Below are positions 53,084 through 61,516 of a stretch of DNA of 64,000 nt, piece after piece. Both the position numbers and the translations under genes were made by a program. A model generated the notes under the pieces. That model saw nothing but the letters and a program-made list of their open reading frames with translations. It was not told the origin of the DNA and ran no database searches. How positions within the stretch are numbered: the first letter of the stretch is position 1; every line of letters begins with the position of its first letter. This DNA is from an uncultured Flavobacteriaceae bacterium (GTDB lineage Bacteria; Bacteroidota; Bacteroidia; Flavobacteriales; Flavobacteriaceae), in the NCBI GenBank assembly GCA_947500385.1, contig CANMSA010000013.1, forward strand, positions 62,001-126,000. Direction: 5' to 3'.

Positions 53084-53961
53084 ATGAAAAGTACATTTAA
53101 ATCATTTATTCTACTTCTTACAGGTTTGTCTTCTCTTGTTTCAACGGCTCAAATCCAATTAAACTTTGATTTTGATATTCCTTATGGAAACAACAAAACC
53201 GTAGGCAAATATGTTGAGATTAATGGAGCAAATATTTATTACGAAGAATATGGTGAAGGTGAGCCGTTGTTTCTAATTCATGGAAATAGCGGTAGTATTA
53301 TTTGGATGGGCAATCAGATTGACTATTTTAAAAAAAGTTTAGAGTTATAGTTGCAGATAGTAGAGGTCAAGGGAAATCTGAATTAAAAACCGACTCATTG
53401 ACTTATGAGCAAATTGCAGAAGATTGGGAGGCACTGGCAAAACATCTAAGACTTGACTCTATCTCTATAATTGGATGGAGTGATGGCGGAATTATTGGCC
53501 TAAAAATGGGCATTAACAACAAGGTGAAAATAAAAAAAATCGTATCGATGGCTTCAAACCTGAGACCAGATTCTACTGCTGTCCATTCTTGGGCAATTGA
53601 GAAAATCAAAGAAGAATTTGGTTTTATTGAACTTAAAATAAAAAACAATGACAAAACACAAAATTGGGATTTAAAAAAACAACTGCTTGGCTTAGTGGGC
53701 AATCAACCAAATATACCGGTCACAGACCTAAAAAAAATCAAAGCAAAGGTATTGGTAATGGCAGGTGATGAAGACGGGATTAAAAGTGAACATAGCCTCG
53801 AGATATACAAAAATCTTCAAAAAGCACAACTTTGTATCATGCCCGGTGAAACACATTTCACCCCTTCCTCAAATCCAGAATTATTTAATGGCATTGCCGA
53901 TAAGTTTTTATCCGAACGTTTTAATAGACCGAAGTCTGATTTTTTTATAAAGCAAGAATAG
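53084..53961 (+). pseudogene. Alpha/beta hydrolase gene interrupted by a frameshift
   Basis: The first part (53084-53350) encodes a signal peptide and the hydrolase start YGEGEPLFLIHGNSGS (oxyanion loop HGN). The rest (from about 53340) continues one frame away with VIVADSRGQGKS, the nucleophile elbow SIIGWSDGGIIG and the catalytic Asp/His region (VMAGDEDGI, GETHFTP). One extra A in the seven-A run 53330-53336 would restore a single 290-residue frame. Either a recent mutation or an assembly error in the homopolymer. Neighbouring genes are orphan small genes. Confidence 0.8.
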
Positions 53962-54040
53962 TAAAAAATTATAACTAATAAAGGCCAAATCCCTCCCGCT
54001 TCAGGCACTGGCTTATCAGGGATATCTTTATAGCCAAACC

Positions 54041-54150
54041 CAAAGCCTTTGCCTAAAGTAGAAAAATAGTACCTTGTTTGTGCCGTCGATCGGCACTACT
54101 AAATAGAAATAACGTACCATAAGTTTTTTACAATTGTGGTAGCTAATTTT
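54041..54150. repeat. Module B repeat, copy 2
   Basis: Second copy of the 110-base module, ending ACAATTGTGGTAGCTAATTT just before the next gene. The hairpin becomes TGCCGTCGATCGGCA, with paired changes against copy 1. Confidence 0.7.
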
Positions 54151-54153
54151 AAA

Positions 54154-54498
54154 ATGACTCTAAACGAATTAAAGACAAATATAAAATGGTGGGAATCCAA
54201 AAGATGGATTTATAATGCTCTTGTTGGACTATCTGGTATATTGACCATATTTAATGTGCTAGCTGAAAGCCCATATGACTGGACACTTGAGGATACCATT
54301 GGCGTTATCATTTGGGGAATTGGAGCTAATATTTTTTACTCTTTGGGGACTTTAGTTGAACTCTTTGATTGGTACTATTTGAAAAACAGACTTGGAATTA
54401 AAAGATTTAGAGTATTCTTTTTTATTTCGGGTACATTTTTGAGTTGTCTCTATACTTTTTGGTGTGTTATGGCATATTTTTTATGGTCAGTATGGTAA
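54154..54498 (+). CDS. Small four-helix membrane protein
   Basis: 114 residues from the ATG at 54154 (a GTG at 54136 would lie in module B). The segments ALVGLSGILTIFNV, IGVIIWGIGANIFYSLG, FFFISGTFLSCLY and CVMAYFLW form three to four helices. No family was recognised. Bounded by module B upstream and an imperfect palindrome downstream. Confidence 0.65.
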   Translation: MTLNELKTNIKWWESKRWIYNALVGLSGILTIFNVLAESPYDWTLEDTIGVIIWGIGANIFYSLGTLVELFDWYYLKNRLGIKRFRVFFFISGTFLSCLYTFWCVMAYFLWSVW

Positions 54499-54539
54499 AA
54501 AAACTAGCTACAACAAGGTATGCTCTGAAAAGCCTTAGT

Positions 54540-54675
54540 CCAGTGCGTAACGATTACTGAATATGTTCTTTTTGTTTAAACTGAAGACGTACCCTTTTGA
54601 ATAAACATTTTGTTTAAGTTAACCATTGTACAAAAAGGGCTAAGTCTTCAAAAACAGGGAAGCCTTCAGCACTGG
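54540..54675. repeat. Large nested imperfect palindrome
   Basis: CCAGTGC/GCACTGG encloses GAAGAC/GTCTTC, which encloses CCCTTTTG/CAAAAAGGG, all in nested order over 136 bases. A GCTACAACAAGGTA element lies 5' of it, nearly complementary to the end of the upstream module B. Confidence 0.6.
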
Positions 54676-54710
54676 AATTTTATTTTTATATTGTAGGGAG
54701 AAATGAACGT

Positions 54711-55214
54711 ATGAACACCTCCGAAAAGATATGGACTTTTGCGGCCATTTTTATTAGTTGTTTGGCGCTGGTGGTCTCCATAGTACAGACCGCTATTTTA
54801 CAAAAACAGTCCCATGCCGCGGTATGGCCCCGTTTGAGCAACGGGCAAGGACAAGGCCCCGATTACTATGTGTACACGGTAAAAAACAACGGAGTGGGAC
54901 CAGCCCTCGTTTCCGAGGTAACCTATACCTATAAAGACACCACTTTTCAGTACATCAACAAACTGATCTATTATTTTGGAGATCTGGAGGCCGCTGAGAC
55001 GGGAAGCGCCGTAAAACTTAATTTTCAATACTCCAATATTGCCAAAGACGATGTGTTAGCGCCCTCGCAAAAGGTAGAAGTCTATAAGGCGAACGATTCG
55101 ATATCGACTGTAATCGGCAAAAAATACCTTTCAAAGACCCTTAAAAAAATCACCTATTGTTCCATCTATGACCGGTGTTGGAAAATTACGGACGAGGTGA
55201 TCAAAAAATTATAA
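54711..55214 (+). CDS. Hypothetical protein with one N-terminal membrane helix
   Basis: 167 residues. The membrane helix (about 8-26, IWTFAAIFISCLALVVSIVQ) is followed by a beta-rich domain (YYVYTVKNNGVGPALVSEVTY and others). A truncated copy lies at 55960-56151. Similar membrane-anchored small proteins are common as orphans in Flavobacteriaceae. The function is unknown. Confidence 0.7.
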   Translation: MNTSEKIWTFAAIFISCLALVVSIVQTAILQKQSHAAVWPRLSNGQGQGPDYYVYTVKNNGVGPALVSEVTYTYKDTTFQYINKLIYYFGDLEAAETGSAVKLNFQYSNIAKDDVLAPSQKVEVYKANDSISTVIGKKYLSKTLKKITYCSIYDRCWKITDEVIKKL

Positions 55215-55325
55215 TCAACTGCCATATTAGGCGGGTAGGTAAGACCATGAACAGCCAACATAGCCCCCGCTCGTGTGAGCGTCACGCCCGTACCCTACCC
55301 TAGCTACTAGATAAACCCGACCACC

Positions 55326-55835
55326 TTGGAAGAAAAAATAACCATAAGATCGCTTACCCCACAGGACAAAGTACCATTGGCCACATTGGCCAACAACAAA
55401 AATATATGGGACAATCTCCGGGATTATGTTCCTTTTCCCTATTCGGAAGATGATGCCGCGTTCTTTATCGAACTCACCGAAAAGGAAGCCCCAAAACAAA
55501 CCTTCGGCATTGTATATGGCGACCGCCTTTGCGGGGTAGTCAGTCTGATCGTCCAAAAGGACGTCTATCAAAAATCGGCGGAGATCGGCTATTGGATCGG
55601 CGAGCCATTTTGGGGCAAGGGCATCGCTACCAAGGCCGTGGCACGGATCATACGGCACGGATTCGAAACCCTTCGATTGCATCGAATCTATACCGGGGTG
55701 TTCGAATACAATACCGCATCGATGCGGGTATTGGAAAAGAACGGCTTTCAAAAGGAAGGCATTTTCAAAAATGCAATCTTTAAAAACAACCAGGTCTATG
55801 ACGAACATCGGTACTCTCTGCTCAACAAACCCTAG
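55326..55835 (+). CDS. GNAT family N-acetyltransferase (RimJ/RimL type)
   Basis: 169 residues with TTG start. Family signature: IGYWIGEPFWGKGIATKAVARII (acetyl-CoA loop GKGIAT) and the C-terminal NTASMRVLEKNGFQKEG. RimJ/RimL-type enzymes acetylate ribosomal protein or small-molecule amines; the target is unknown. A REP-like CGCTCGTGTGAGCG element lies in the spacer before it. Situated between the two copies of the duplicated gene. Confidence 0.92.
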   Translation: MEEKITIRSLTPQDKVPLATLANNKNIWDNLRDYVPFPYSEDDAAFFIELTEKEAPKQTFGIVYGDRLCGVVSLIVQKDVYQKSAEIGYWIGEPFWGKGIATKAVARIIRHGFETLRLHRIYTGVFEYNTASMRVLEKNGFQKEGIFKNAIFKNNQVYDEHRYSLLNKP

Positions 55836-55959
55836 CATTGGGTGCCTTAGGTAGTTACAAGGTTCCATAAGGCTATTGCTGCAACCGATCTAACACTTCC
55901 AAAAAAGCAAGGCAGTGGCACCAGAATTTTATTTTTATATTGTAGGGAGAAATTCAGGT

Positions 55960-56151
55960 ATGAATACTTCCGAAAAGACAGGGACCCTTGCTGCCATTTT
56001 TTGGAGTTGCTCGGCCTGGGTGGTCTTCATGGTACAGACCGCTATTTTACAAAAGCAGGCCCATGCGGCGGGATGGTCCCGTTTAAGCAAGGGGCAAGGA
56101 CGAGGCCAGGATTACCGTGTATCCAAGGAAAAAACTCGCTGGGAGGTATAG
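55960..56151 (+). pseudogene. Truncated duplicate of the 54711-55214 gene
   Basis: The 63-residue product repeats the N-terminus (NTSEKTGTLAAIF, FMVQTAILQKQAHAAGW) of the gene at 54711 and then runs out of frame (YRVSKEKTRWEV, stop). DNA similarity begins in the upstream region (from about 55920, matching from 54674), so a segment including the promoter was duplicated around the GNAT gene. No function is expected. Confidence 0.8.
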
Positions 56152-56247
56152 CATATGGAATCCAAATAATCGACATGCAGCACTAAAATTTCACCAAGTA
56201 TACCACGCAACACTACTTAGTATAAAACAAATTAAACGACAAGAACA

Positions 56248-56877
56248 ATGAACAATGAAATGCAACATCCGAATGCCACAGCGCTTGACACATTGATTTC
56301 AAAGGATGATAACACCTCGGGGCAGCACCTGTATGACACCAAAAAAGAACCAAGAAAATCAATGGGAGTCTATTTAAAAAATCAAAATAGGCTCATCATG
56401 AATTCCATTTCGATCGCAGATAAAAAAGCGGCCATTTTAATCCGAATAAATACGGCCATTATATCGGCTTTAATCGTGTTCGAAAGTTACTTTGACGGAA
56501 ACACGTCCTTTAGTAAACAAATTATACCAGTGCTGGTAATAGGGCTTTCCATTTCATTAATTTTTGCCATTCTCGCGGCAAAACCCTTCAGCTACATCAT
56601 GTATAAAGTTTTTAACAAAACCATCAAAAAGAAATATCCCAATCTAGAAGAAAACAACTTCATGATTTTCGAAGTTCCGGAATTTGATCAATACGAATTA
56701 TCAATGCAAAAGGTTTTAAAGAGTCAAAACTTACAAATTGGGAACCTGACCCGCTTTAACTATTTTATGAGCAAAAGTATTTCTAGGAACTACTTGCAAC
56801 TAGAAATAGCGTACACTTTTTTTCTTATAACATTCCTAATAGTAACCGTTCTCTATATAATTTCAAACTACCTGTAG
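56248..56877 (+). CDS. Pycsar-type transmembrane effector-like protein (DUF5706-like)
   Basis: 209 residues. The conserved ISIADKKAAILIRINTAIISALI segment (about 52-75), a second helix (IIPVLVIGLSISLIFAILAA), a charged middle and the C-terminal ISRNYLQLEIAYTFFLITFLI correspond to the PycTM family. These effectors respond to cCMP or cUMP made by a PycC cyclase and disrupt the membrane. No cyclase gene was seen in the surrounding region, so this is an orphan. Monocistronic. Confidence 0.72.
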   Translation: MNNEMQHPNATALDTLISKDDNTSGQHLYDTKKEPRKSMGVYLKNQNRLIMNSISIADKKAAILIRINTAIISALIVFESYFDGNTSFSKQIIPVLVIGLSISLIFAILAAKPFSYIMYKVFNKTIKKKYPNLEENNFMIFEVPEFDQYELSMQKVLKSQNLQIGNLTRFNYFMSKSISRNYLQLEIAYTFFLITFLIVTVLYIISNYL

Positions 56878-57144
56878 CATTTATGATCACATATCCCCTT
56901 TACCACAGCGGAGGTGCCCTATACACAACATTACCAAAGCGTAAGGGGGTTCGGAAGGTCTTTAGCGTTCAGCATGCAAAACCATGTATAAGCGGCACCA
57001 ATACCCGTAAACGGCTTAAGCGATAGGATTCCATTGAAAAGAGGGGTGTATGGCCAAAAGCTTAGGGAGTTGATACATACACTCTAGACTTGCACGGGTA
57101 TTGACAGCACACAAACGATTGAAGTAATTAGAAATTAATATGTT
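56878..57144. other. Intergenic spacer without gene
   Basis: 267 bases separating the Pycsar-like gene from a VOC gene. No reading frame with family features, hairpin or promoter box was recognised. Confidence 0.5.
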
Positions 57145-57570
57145 ATGATCACCATAAATCCATACCTCTACTTTAACGGGAATTGTGAAGCGGCATTTAC
57201 TTTTTATGCATTGGTTTTTCAAAAAGAAATCAGCCATATCAGCAAATACAAAGACGTACCGAAACCAGCAAGAAATATGTTTCAAGAGTCTGATGAAAAA
57301 ATTATGCATGTCACCTTACCGCTGAGCAAAGAAACCATGTTAAATGGTTCGGACCACGCATTGGCATATCAGGAAATGATACAGGATACCACCTTTTCCC
57401 TCATCATTCATGCCGATAGCAGAGAAGAAGTAGACCGATTGTTTGCCGGGCTTTCCGAAAATGGCCAAATCAAAGTACCCGTAGGGTTCACATTTTGGGG
57501 TGCATACTACGGTCAGTGTATCGATCAATTTGGCATCAATTGGAAAATAACGTTGCAATCAGAAAATTAA
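57145..57570 (+). CDS. VOC family protein (YjdN/PhnB type)
   Basis: 141 residues with the beta-alpha-beta VOC fold: INPYLYFNGNCEAAFTFY, the KIMHVTLPLS strand, the loop ADSREEVDRLFAGLSENGQI and the C-terminal QCIDQFGINWKI. PhnB-type proteins are close to glyoxalase-like enzymes but the reaction is unknown. A second VOC gene lies one gene downstream. Confidence 0.9.
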   Translation: MITINPYLYFNGNCEAAFTFYALVFQKEISHISKYKDVPKPARNMFQESDEKIMHVTLPLSKETMLNGSDHALAYQEMIQDTTFSLIIHADSREEVDRLFAGLSENGQIKVPVGFTFWGAYYGQCIDQFGINWKITLQSEN

Positions 57571-57655
57571 ATCCCTGCCAATGGTAACGCCATGGGTCCG
57601 TTTCAAATAGGCAAACCGCATCGTACCCTTAACATTACCCCTAATTAGCACCCTA

Positions 57656-58027
57656 ATGAATCTAGAAGAATTTATCACATCCTATGAAGCGGCCTTGGGC
57701 ACGCAGGATTGGAAAGCAGTTGCCCCCTTGGTGTCCGAAAATGTGAGTGTTAGCTTTTCCGATGGAACGGTGCACATGGGAAAGGAAAATGTTCAAAAAG
57801 CATTTGAGAAAAACTTTTCTTTGATCAAGAATGAAAAATATGCCATCGAAAATATTACATGGTTGGCGAAGGACCAAAAGTATGCGGTGTATTTATTCGA
57901 ATTTCACTGGACAGGACTTATAAAGGGCAAGCCCGTTTCTGGAAATGGAATCGGGACCGCCGTGTTAGTAAAGGAAGATGCCCAATGGAAGTTATTAACC
58001 GAGCATTTAGGAAGAAAAACGGCTTGA
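57656..58027 (+). CDS. NTF2-like (SnoaL-type) protein
   Basis: 123 residues of the cone-like NTF2 fold: a first helix (FITSYEAALGTQDWKAVAPL), then VSVSFSDGTVHMGKENV and the beta-rich end with FEFHWTGLIKGKPV and WKLLTEHLG. The family includes isomerases, dehydratases and small-ligand binders. Function here is unknown. It lies between two VOC genes. Confidence 0.82.
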   Translation: MNLEEFITSYEAALGTQDWKAVAPLVSENVSVSFSDGTVHMGKENVQKAFEKNFSLIKNEKYAIENITWLAKDQKYAVYLFEFHWTGLIKGKPVSGNGIGTAVLVKEDAQWKLLTEHLGRKTA

Positions 58028-58093
58028 GCCCGAATTAAAAAAGCGGGCAACACCGTACATTCGGATAGAAAACAAACACCTTAGATGAAATAA

Positions 58094-58159
58094 ATGGCAT
58101 TGATACTGGTCTTGTCGATGCTATTGCCCAGTTGTTCCGATTTTCGGGAAAATCCGTAA
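58094..58159 (+). pseudogene. Lipoprotein signal fragment preceding the VOC gene
   Basis: An ATG at 58094 opens 21 codons encoding a lipoprotein signal (ILVLSMLLPSC, lipobox LPSC) before a stop. It is out of frame by one base with the following VOC gene, whose frame extends upstream to about 58104 without a start. Removing one G in the GGG at 58146-58148 would join the two into a lipoprotein with a coiled-coil linker and a VOC domain. Confidence 0.45.
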
Positions 58160-58202
58160 AAAGAATGCGGAAATAAAGCAATTACGAGCGGAACTTGACC
58201 GT

Positions 58203-58634
58203 TTGCATAAAGGTAAAACAGCAAATTCAAATGAGCCGAAAGGACAAATCGTACCATTTTTGACATTTCAAAAACAAGACGCAGAACAGGCAATGCACTT
58301 TTATCTTGGATTGTTTGACAATTCAGAAGGCGTTGATCTAAAACGTTGGGGGAAGGAAGCCCCGGGGAAGGAAGGAACCATAATGCACGCCACATTCAAA
58401 TTAAACGGAAAGCTATTTATGTGCGGCGACGGCCCGCCCATACATGATTGGGACTTTACGCCTGCGGTTTCAAATGATGTGGCATGTACAGAGGAAGGCG
58501 AACTGGAACAATTGTGTACAAAACTATCCGAAAACGGAAAAATCAGGATGCCGATAGATACGTATGGTTTCAGCCAAAAATTTGGATTTGTTCAAGACCG
58601 ATTTGGGGTTTCTTGGCAATTAAATTTACAATAA
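58203..58634 (+). CDS. VOC family protein, probably 5'-damaged
   Basis: 143 residues from a TTG that may be the only in-frame start. The VOC fold contains IVPFLTFQKQDAEQAMHFYLGLFDN and the C-terminal FGFVQDRFGVSWQLNL. It is related to the PhnB type at 57145. The in-frame upstream stretch encodes a coiled coil (KNAEIKQLRAELDRLHK). Together with the out-of-frame signal at 58094, it suggests a former lipoprotein. Confidence 0.75.
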   Translation: MHKGKTANSNEPKGQIVPFLTFQKQDAEQAMHFYLGLFDNSEGVDLKRWGKEAPGKEGTIMHATFKLNGKLFMCGDGPPIHDWDFTPAVSNDVACTEEGELEQLCTKLSENGKIRMPIDTYGFSQKFGFVQDRFGVSWQLNLQ

Positions 58635-58723
58635 AGAGCCGCCCTGTAACGATATATAAAGTGTTCCGAGTGGCGAAACGTTGCCGCTACATTGATACGA
58701 ACCTTTTGATAAAATCTATAAAC

Positions 58724-59209
58724 ATGAGTTACATTCTGATCGGACTCTTAATTTTTCTCTGCATATGGTATTTTTTCTTTCGTACACCCAGACCTAAAAT
58801 TATGCCCTTGAATATTGATAAAGATGACCCTACTATGCTAGCTGCCATTCAAGCTGCAAAAAACAGTCTGGACGAGTTCAAAAAACTTCTGGCTAAACAC
58901 CCAAAAGAAGGACATGCCAAAGTCCCATTTACAACCAGCTCGGGAGAAACAGAGTTTCTTTGGGGAGCTATTACCGGCATTCAAAATGATGACCTCGATA
59001 TTTTCTTGACCACACCTCCTGTGACCCATGAGGGAAAGATAGACAGGAATGTGAAGCATAACCTCAATGAGATCGTGGATTGGACTGTGACCGTACCAAA
59101 AGAAAAAATAAAGGGAGGGTTTACCATGAAGGCCATGTTCCAAATCTATGAGGACCAATATGGAGAATTACCTAAGACACTTTTAAAGGAAAAAAGTATG
59201 TACGAATAA
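58724..59209 (+). CDS. DUF2314 domain protein, membrane-anchored
   Basis: 161 residues. An N-terminal helix (LIGLLIFLCIWYFFF) is followed by a DUF2314 domain: DDPTMLAAIQAAKNSLDEFKKLL, VPFTTSSGETEFLWG and a conserved IVDWTV. The ATG at 58724 gives the membrane helix; a longer frame from 58484 overlaps the VOC gene in another frame. DUF2314 proteins appear in toxin-immunity and accessory contexts. The function is unknown. Confidence 0.82.
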   Translation: MSYILIGLLIFLCIWYFFFRTPRPKIMPLNIDKDDPTMLAAIQAAKNSLDEFKKLLAKHPKEGHAKVPFTTSSGETEFLWGAITGIQNDDLDIFLTTPPVTHEGKIDRNVKHNLNEIVDWTVTVPKEKIKGGFTMKAMFQIYEDQYGELPKTLLKEKSMYE

Positions 59210-59280
59210 AACCGTCGCACAGTATGCCATCATACTACTCATAATGCAATCGTTATTGACCAACCTAAAAACCAATTTTA

Positions 59281-59910
59281 ATGTTTGGACTTTTTAAAAA
59301 GAAAAAACCGATATCACGAGAAGAAACGTTTTGGGATTACTTTGTGGAAAACAAAAAGTCTCTGGAAGACTTCATCGATTCTGATCTGACCGACTATCGC
59401 CCCTATAAGGCACTCACGCAGAAAATGCAAGTATATTCCGATTATCTATTCCCTGAGATCACCAAGTACCCTAACGGAAAGTATGTTCTGGTTATTACTC
59501 CGGACGGAAATCAAAAAGGAATCCCGGCTACTGAAAAACTTTTTAGTTCCAAGTACGATATTGAAAACTGGGTAATTGAAAAGTTTAGACAGCCGAAAGA
59601 CAACTTCACCGAATTTGAATACCAGGGGCTAAAATATCCCAGTTCGGACATTGAAATTTTATCTCAATACGATGATGTAAACGAAAAAATGAATATCCAA
59701 GTCTTTATTAGAAATATGAATTCAGATGAGGCCAAATACAAAACCATGGCTTGGATTTTTCTGGATAATACCCTTGGAGAGTTCAACACCATCTCAAAAT
59801 TGGGAACGGTAGACTTCTTTCATCTCGACAAGGGTAAAGCAGTCGATAATAGCATCTCAATTACCGAATTAAGACATCAAATAGACCGGGAAATATACAA
59901 TGTAAAGTAA
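59281..59910 (+). CDS. Hypothetical 209-residue protein
   Basis: No signal or membrane helix. It starts MFGLFKKKKPISREETFWDYF, with strands such as VLVITPDGNQKGIP and WIFLDNTLGEFNTI towards the end. Its opening, size and neighbourhood (after DUF2314) resemble orphan immunity-type proteins, but no family was recognised. Confidence 0.65.
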   Translation: MFGLFKKKKPISREETFWDYFVENKKSLEDFIDSDLTDYRPYKALTQKMQVYSDYLFPEITKYPNGKYVLVITPDGNQKGIPATEKLFSSKYDIENWVIEKFRQPKDNFTEFEYQGLKYPSSDIEILSQYDDVNEKMNIQVFIRNMNSDEAKYKTMAWIFLDNTLGEFNTISKLGTVDFFHLDKGKAVDNSISITELRHQIDREIYNVK

Positions 59911-60069
59911 AGCATATAAGCTGCAATGGTTATTATTTGGCTTTCGCTGGTCATCACAAGGAATATTTCCTACTTTTAATTCGGTCCTTGTGTGGAAAAA
60001 TCCTAGTAGATTTCCCAAGCCAAACCATAGCGGAAACCGCGATATTTGATCGTGACCAACCAATAACCC

Positions 60070-60801
60070 ATGATAAAATTCTTTAGAAAAATTAGACAAC
60101 ACCTACTTTCAGAGGGGAAGACCGGCAAGTATATAAAATATGCCCTTGGAGAAATTATACTGGTAGTTATCGGAATTTTGATCGCCGTTACCATAAATAA
60201 TTGTAACGAGGCAAGAAAGGATAGAAAAACAGAAAAACAGGTTCTTCAAAGCGTTTTGGTCGACCTACTATCAAACGAAGAAATATTAAAAATAGCGGAA
60301 GTAAAAATTGATAGACAAATAAAAGAAACAGCACTCTTTTTGGAACTTATGGGAGAGAATCCCGTAGATTCAACATTTTATAAAGTTAAAAAGTATATAA
60401 ATTTCAGTTCGGAAGTAGAAGACGTACAATTGAATTTAGCGGGAATACAAGTCGCCATCAATACCAAAATTGAACTCCTGACCAATGATAGTATTAAAAA
60501 AGAAGTTGTTCAATATCCTGTTTTTTTCGAGGGGTATAAGGAGCAGGAAAATCTTATGAGAGACCTCAAAAACAATAGGATTCGTCCAAGGTTAAAAGAG
60601 TATGTATATTTAGAGAACTTTACGACGGGTTCAAAAGAATTTACCAGTGATTTAAGTGGGTTACTATCAGACCGTACGCTCGCAAATGATTATACAGACC
60701 GCAAATGGGAGTCCGCCGAATGGAAGGCAGACTTTATACGATTGAGGGAACATGGACAAAATTTAATTGGACTCATTGAGCAAGAATTGAAGAAGAAGTA
60801 A
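60070..60801 (+). CDS. DUF6090 family membrane-anchored protein
   Basis: 243 residues with the Bacteroidota hallmark start MIKFFRKIRQHLLSEGKTGKY, a single membrane helix (EIILVVIGILIAVTINN), then a helical extracytoplasmic part. DUF6090-like genes are numerous in Flavobacteriia, often in tandem and with unknown function. Monocistronic here. Confidence 0.85.
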   Translation: MIKFFRKIRQHLLSEGKTGKYIKYALGEIILVVIGILIAVTINNCNEARKDRKTEKQVLQSVLVDLLSNEEILKIAEVKIDRQIKETALFLELMGENPVDSTFYKVKKYINFSSEVEDVQLNLAGIQVAINTKIELLTNDSIKKEVVQYPVFFEGYKEQENLMRDLKNNRIRPRLKEYVYLENFTTGSKEFTSDLSGLLSDRTLANDYTDRKWESAEWKADFIRLREHGQNLIGLIEQELKKK

Positions 60802-60941
60802 AATAAGGCAAGGTGGTGTGTTGGAAAAATGGCCCACCTCAAAAACCCACTATGGATCGGTTTACGAAGTACCTTGTTCTGGGTACCACCTTCTTTAGTG
60901 CATACAAAACAGTATAAACCCATTTTTCAAAGGATAGAAAT

Positions 60942-61364
60942 ATGATCACAACGGCACTATCTATGATGTTATTTGCCATTTTTATGATGCTAGGCGGCAT
61001 ACATTTTTATTGGCTTTTTGGCGGTAAATGGGGATTGAAACAGGTAATTCCCACAAAAAGCGATCAAACAAGCCCCCCTCCTATTCCAAAATTTGCGACC
61101 TTGATCGTTGCGCTGGTTTTACTGCTATTTGGGCTGCTGTATCTTGCTAAATCCGAGCTTGTAAGTGTACAATTTCCCAATTGGATCGTATATTACGGAT
61201 ATTGGGTAATCCCTTCCATTTTTATTCTCAGGGCTATAGGGGATTTTAAATATGTTGGGTTTTTCAAAAAAATAAAGCATACCGAATTTGCGAAAGCGGA
61301 TTCAAAGTGGTTTGTGCCCTTGTGTTTGACCGTTGGAATAATAGGAATAGGGTTGCAACTTTAA
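60942..61364 (+). CDS. DUF3995 family membrane protein
   Basis: 140 residues with four membrane helices and the DUF3995 hallmarks HFYWLFGGKWG (first helix), VIPTK, an internal ALVLLLFGLLYLA and IPSIFILRAIGDFKYVGFFKK. The function is unknown. The following genes are also small membrane proteins. Confidence 0.88.
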   Translation: MITTALSMMLFAIFMMLGGIHFYWLFGGKWGLKQVIPTKSDQTSPPPIPKFATLIVALVLLLFGLLYLAKSELVSVQFPNWIVYYGYWVIPSIFILRAIGDFKYVGFFKKIKHTEFAKADSKWFVPLCLTVGIIGIGLQL

Positions 61365-61516
61365 CATATATGACCCATGGCGGCCGCGTACTCCGCAAAT
61401 AGGACTAGTGCGGCATTCTAGGGTGAAGAGTAACCTACTCCTTTTGAACAGTTCGGTTTCAAAGGAAGTTTTCGAAACGGCCAAGTCTTTGAAAAGGCCA
61501 CTGAATATACGAAGCA

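Noticed and set aside
53330-53350. Programmed -1 frameshift in the hydrolase gene
   Set aside because: The A run is in a phase that does not give a canonical X-XXY-YYZ slippery heptamer with both codons re-pairing, and no downstream hairpin or pseudoknot was seen. A mutation or sequence error is simpler.
51289-54150. CRISPR array
   Set aside because: Repeats are long, few, diverged and separated by whole genes rather than by uniform 30-40-base spacers. No cas gene was recognised.
55227-55868. A 213-codon minus-strand frame opposite the GNAT gene
   Set aside because: It mirrors the strongly supported acetyltransferase on the other strand and shows no domain or sensible composition (many aromatic and glycine runs).
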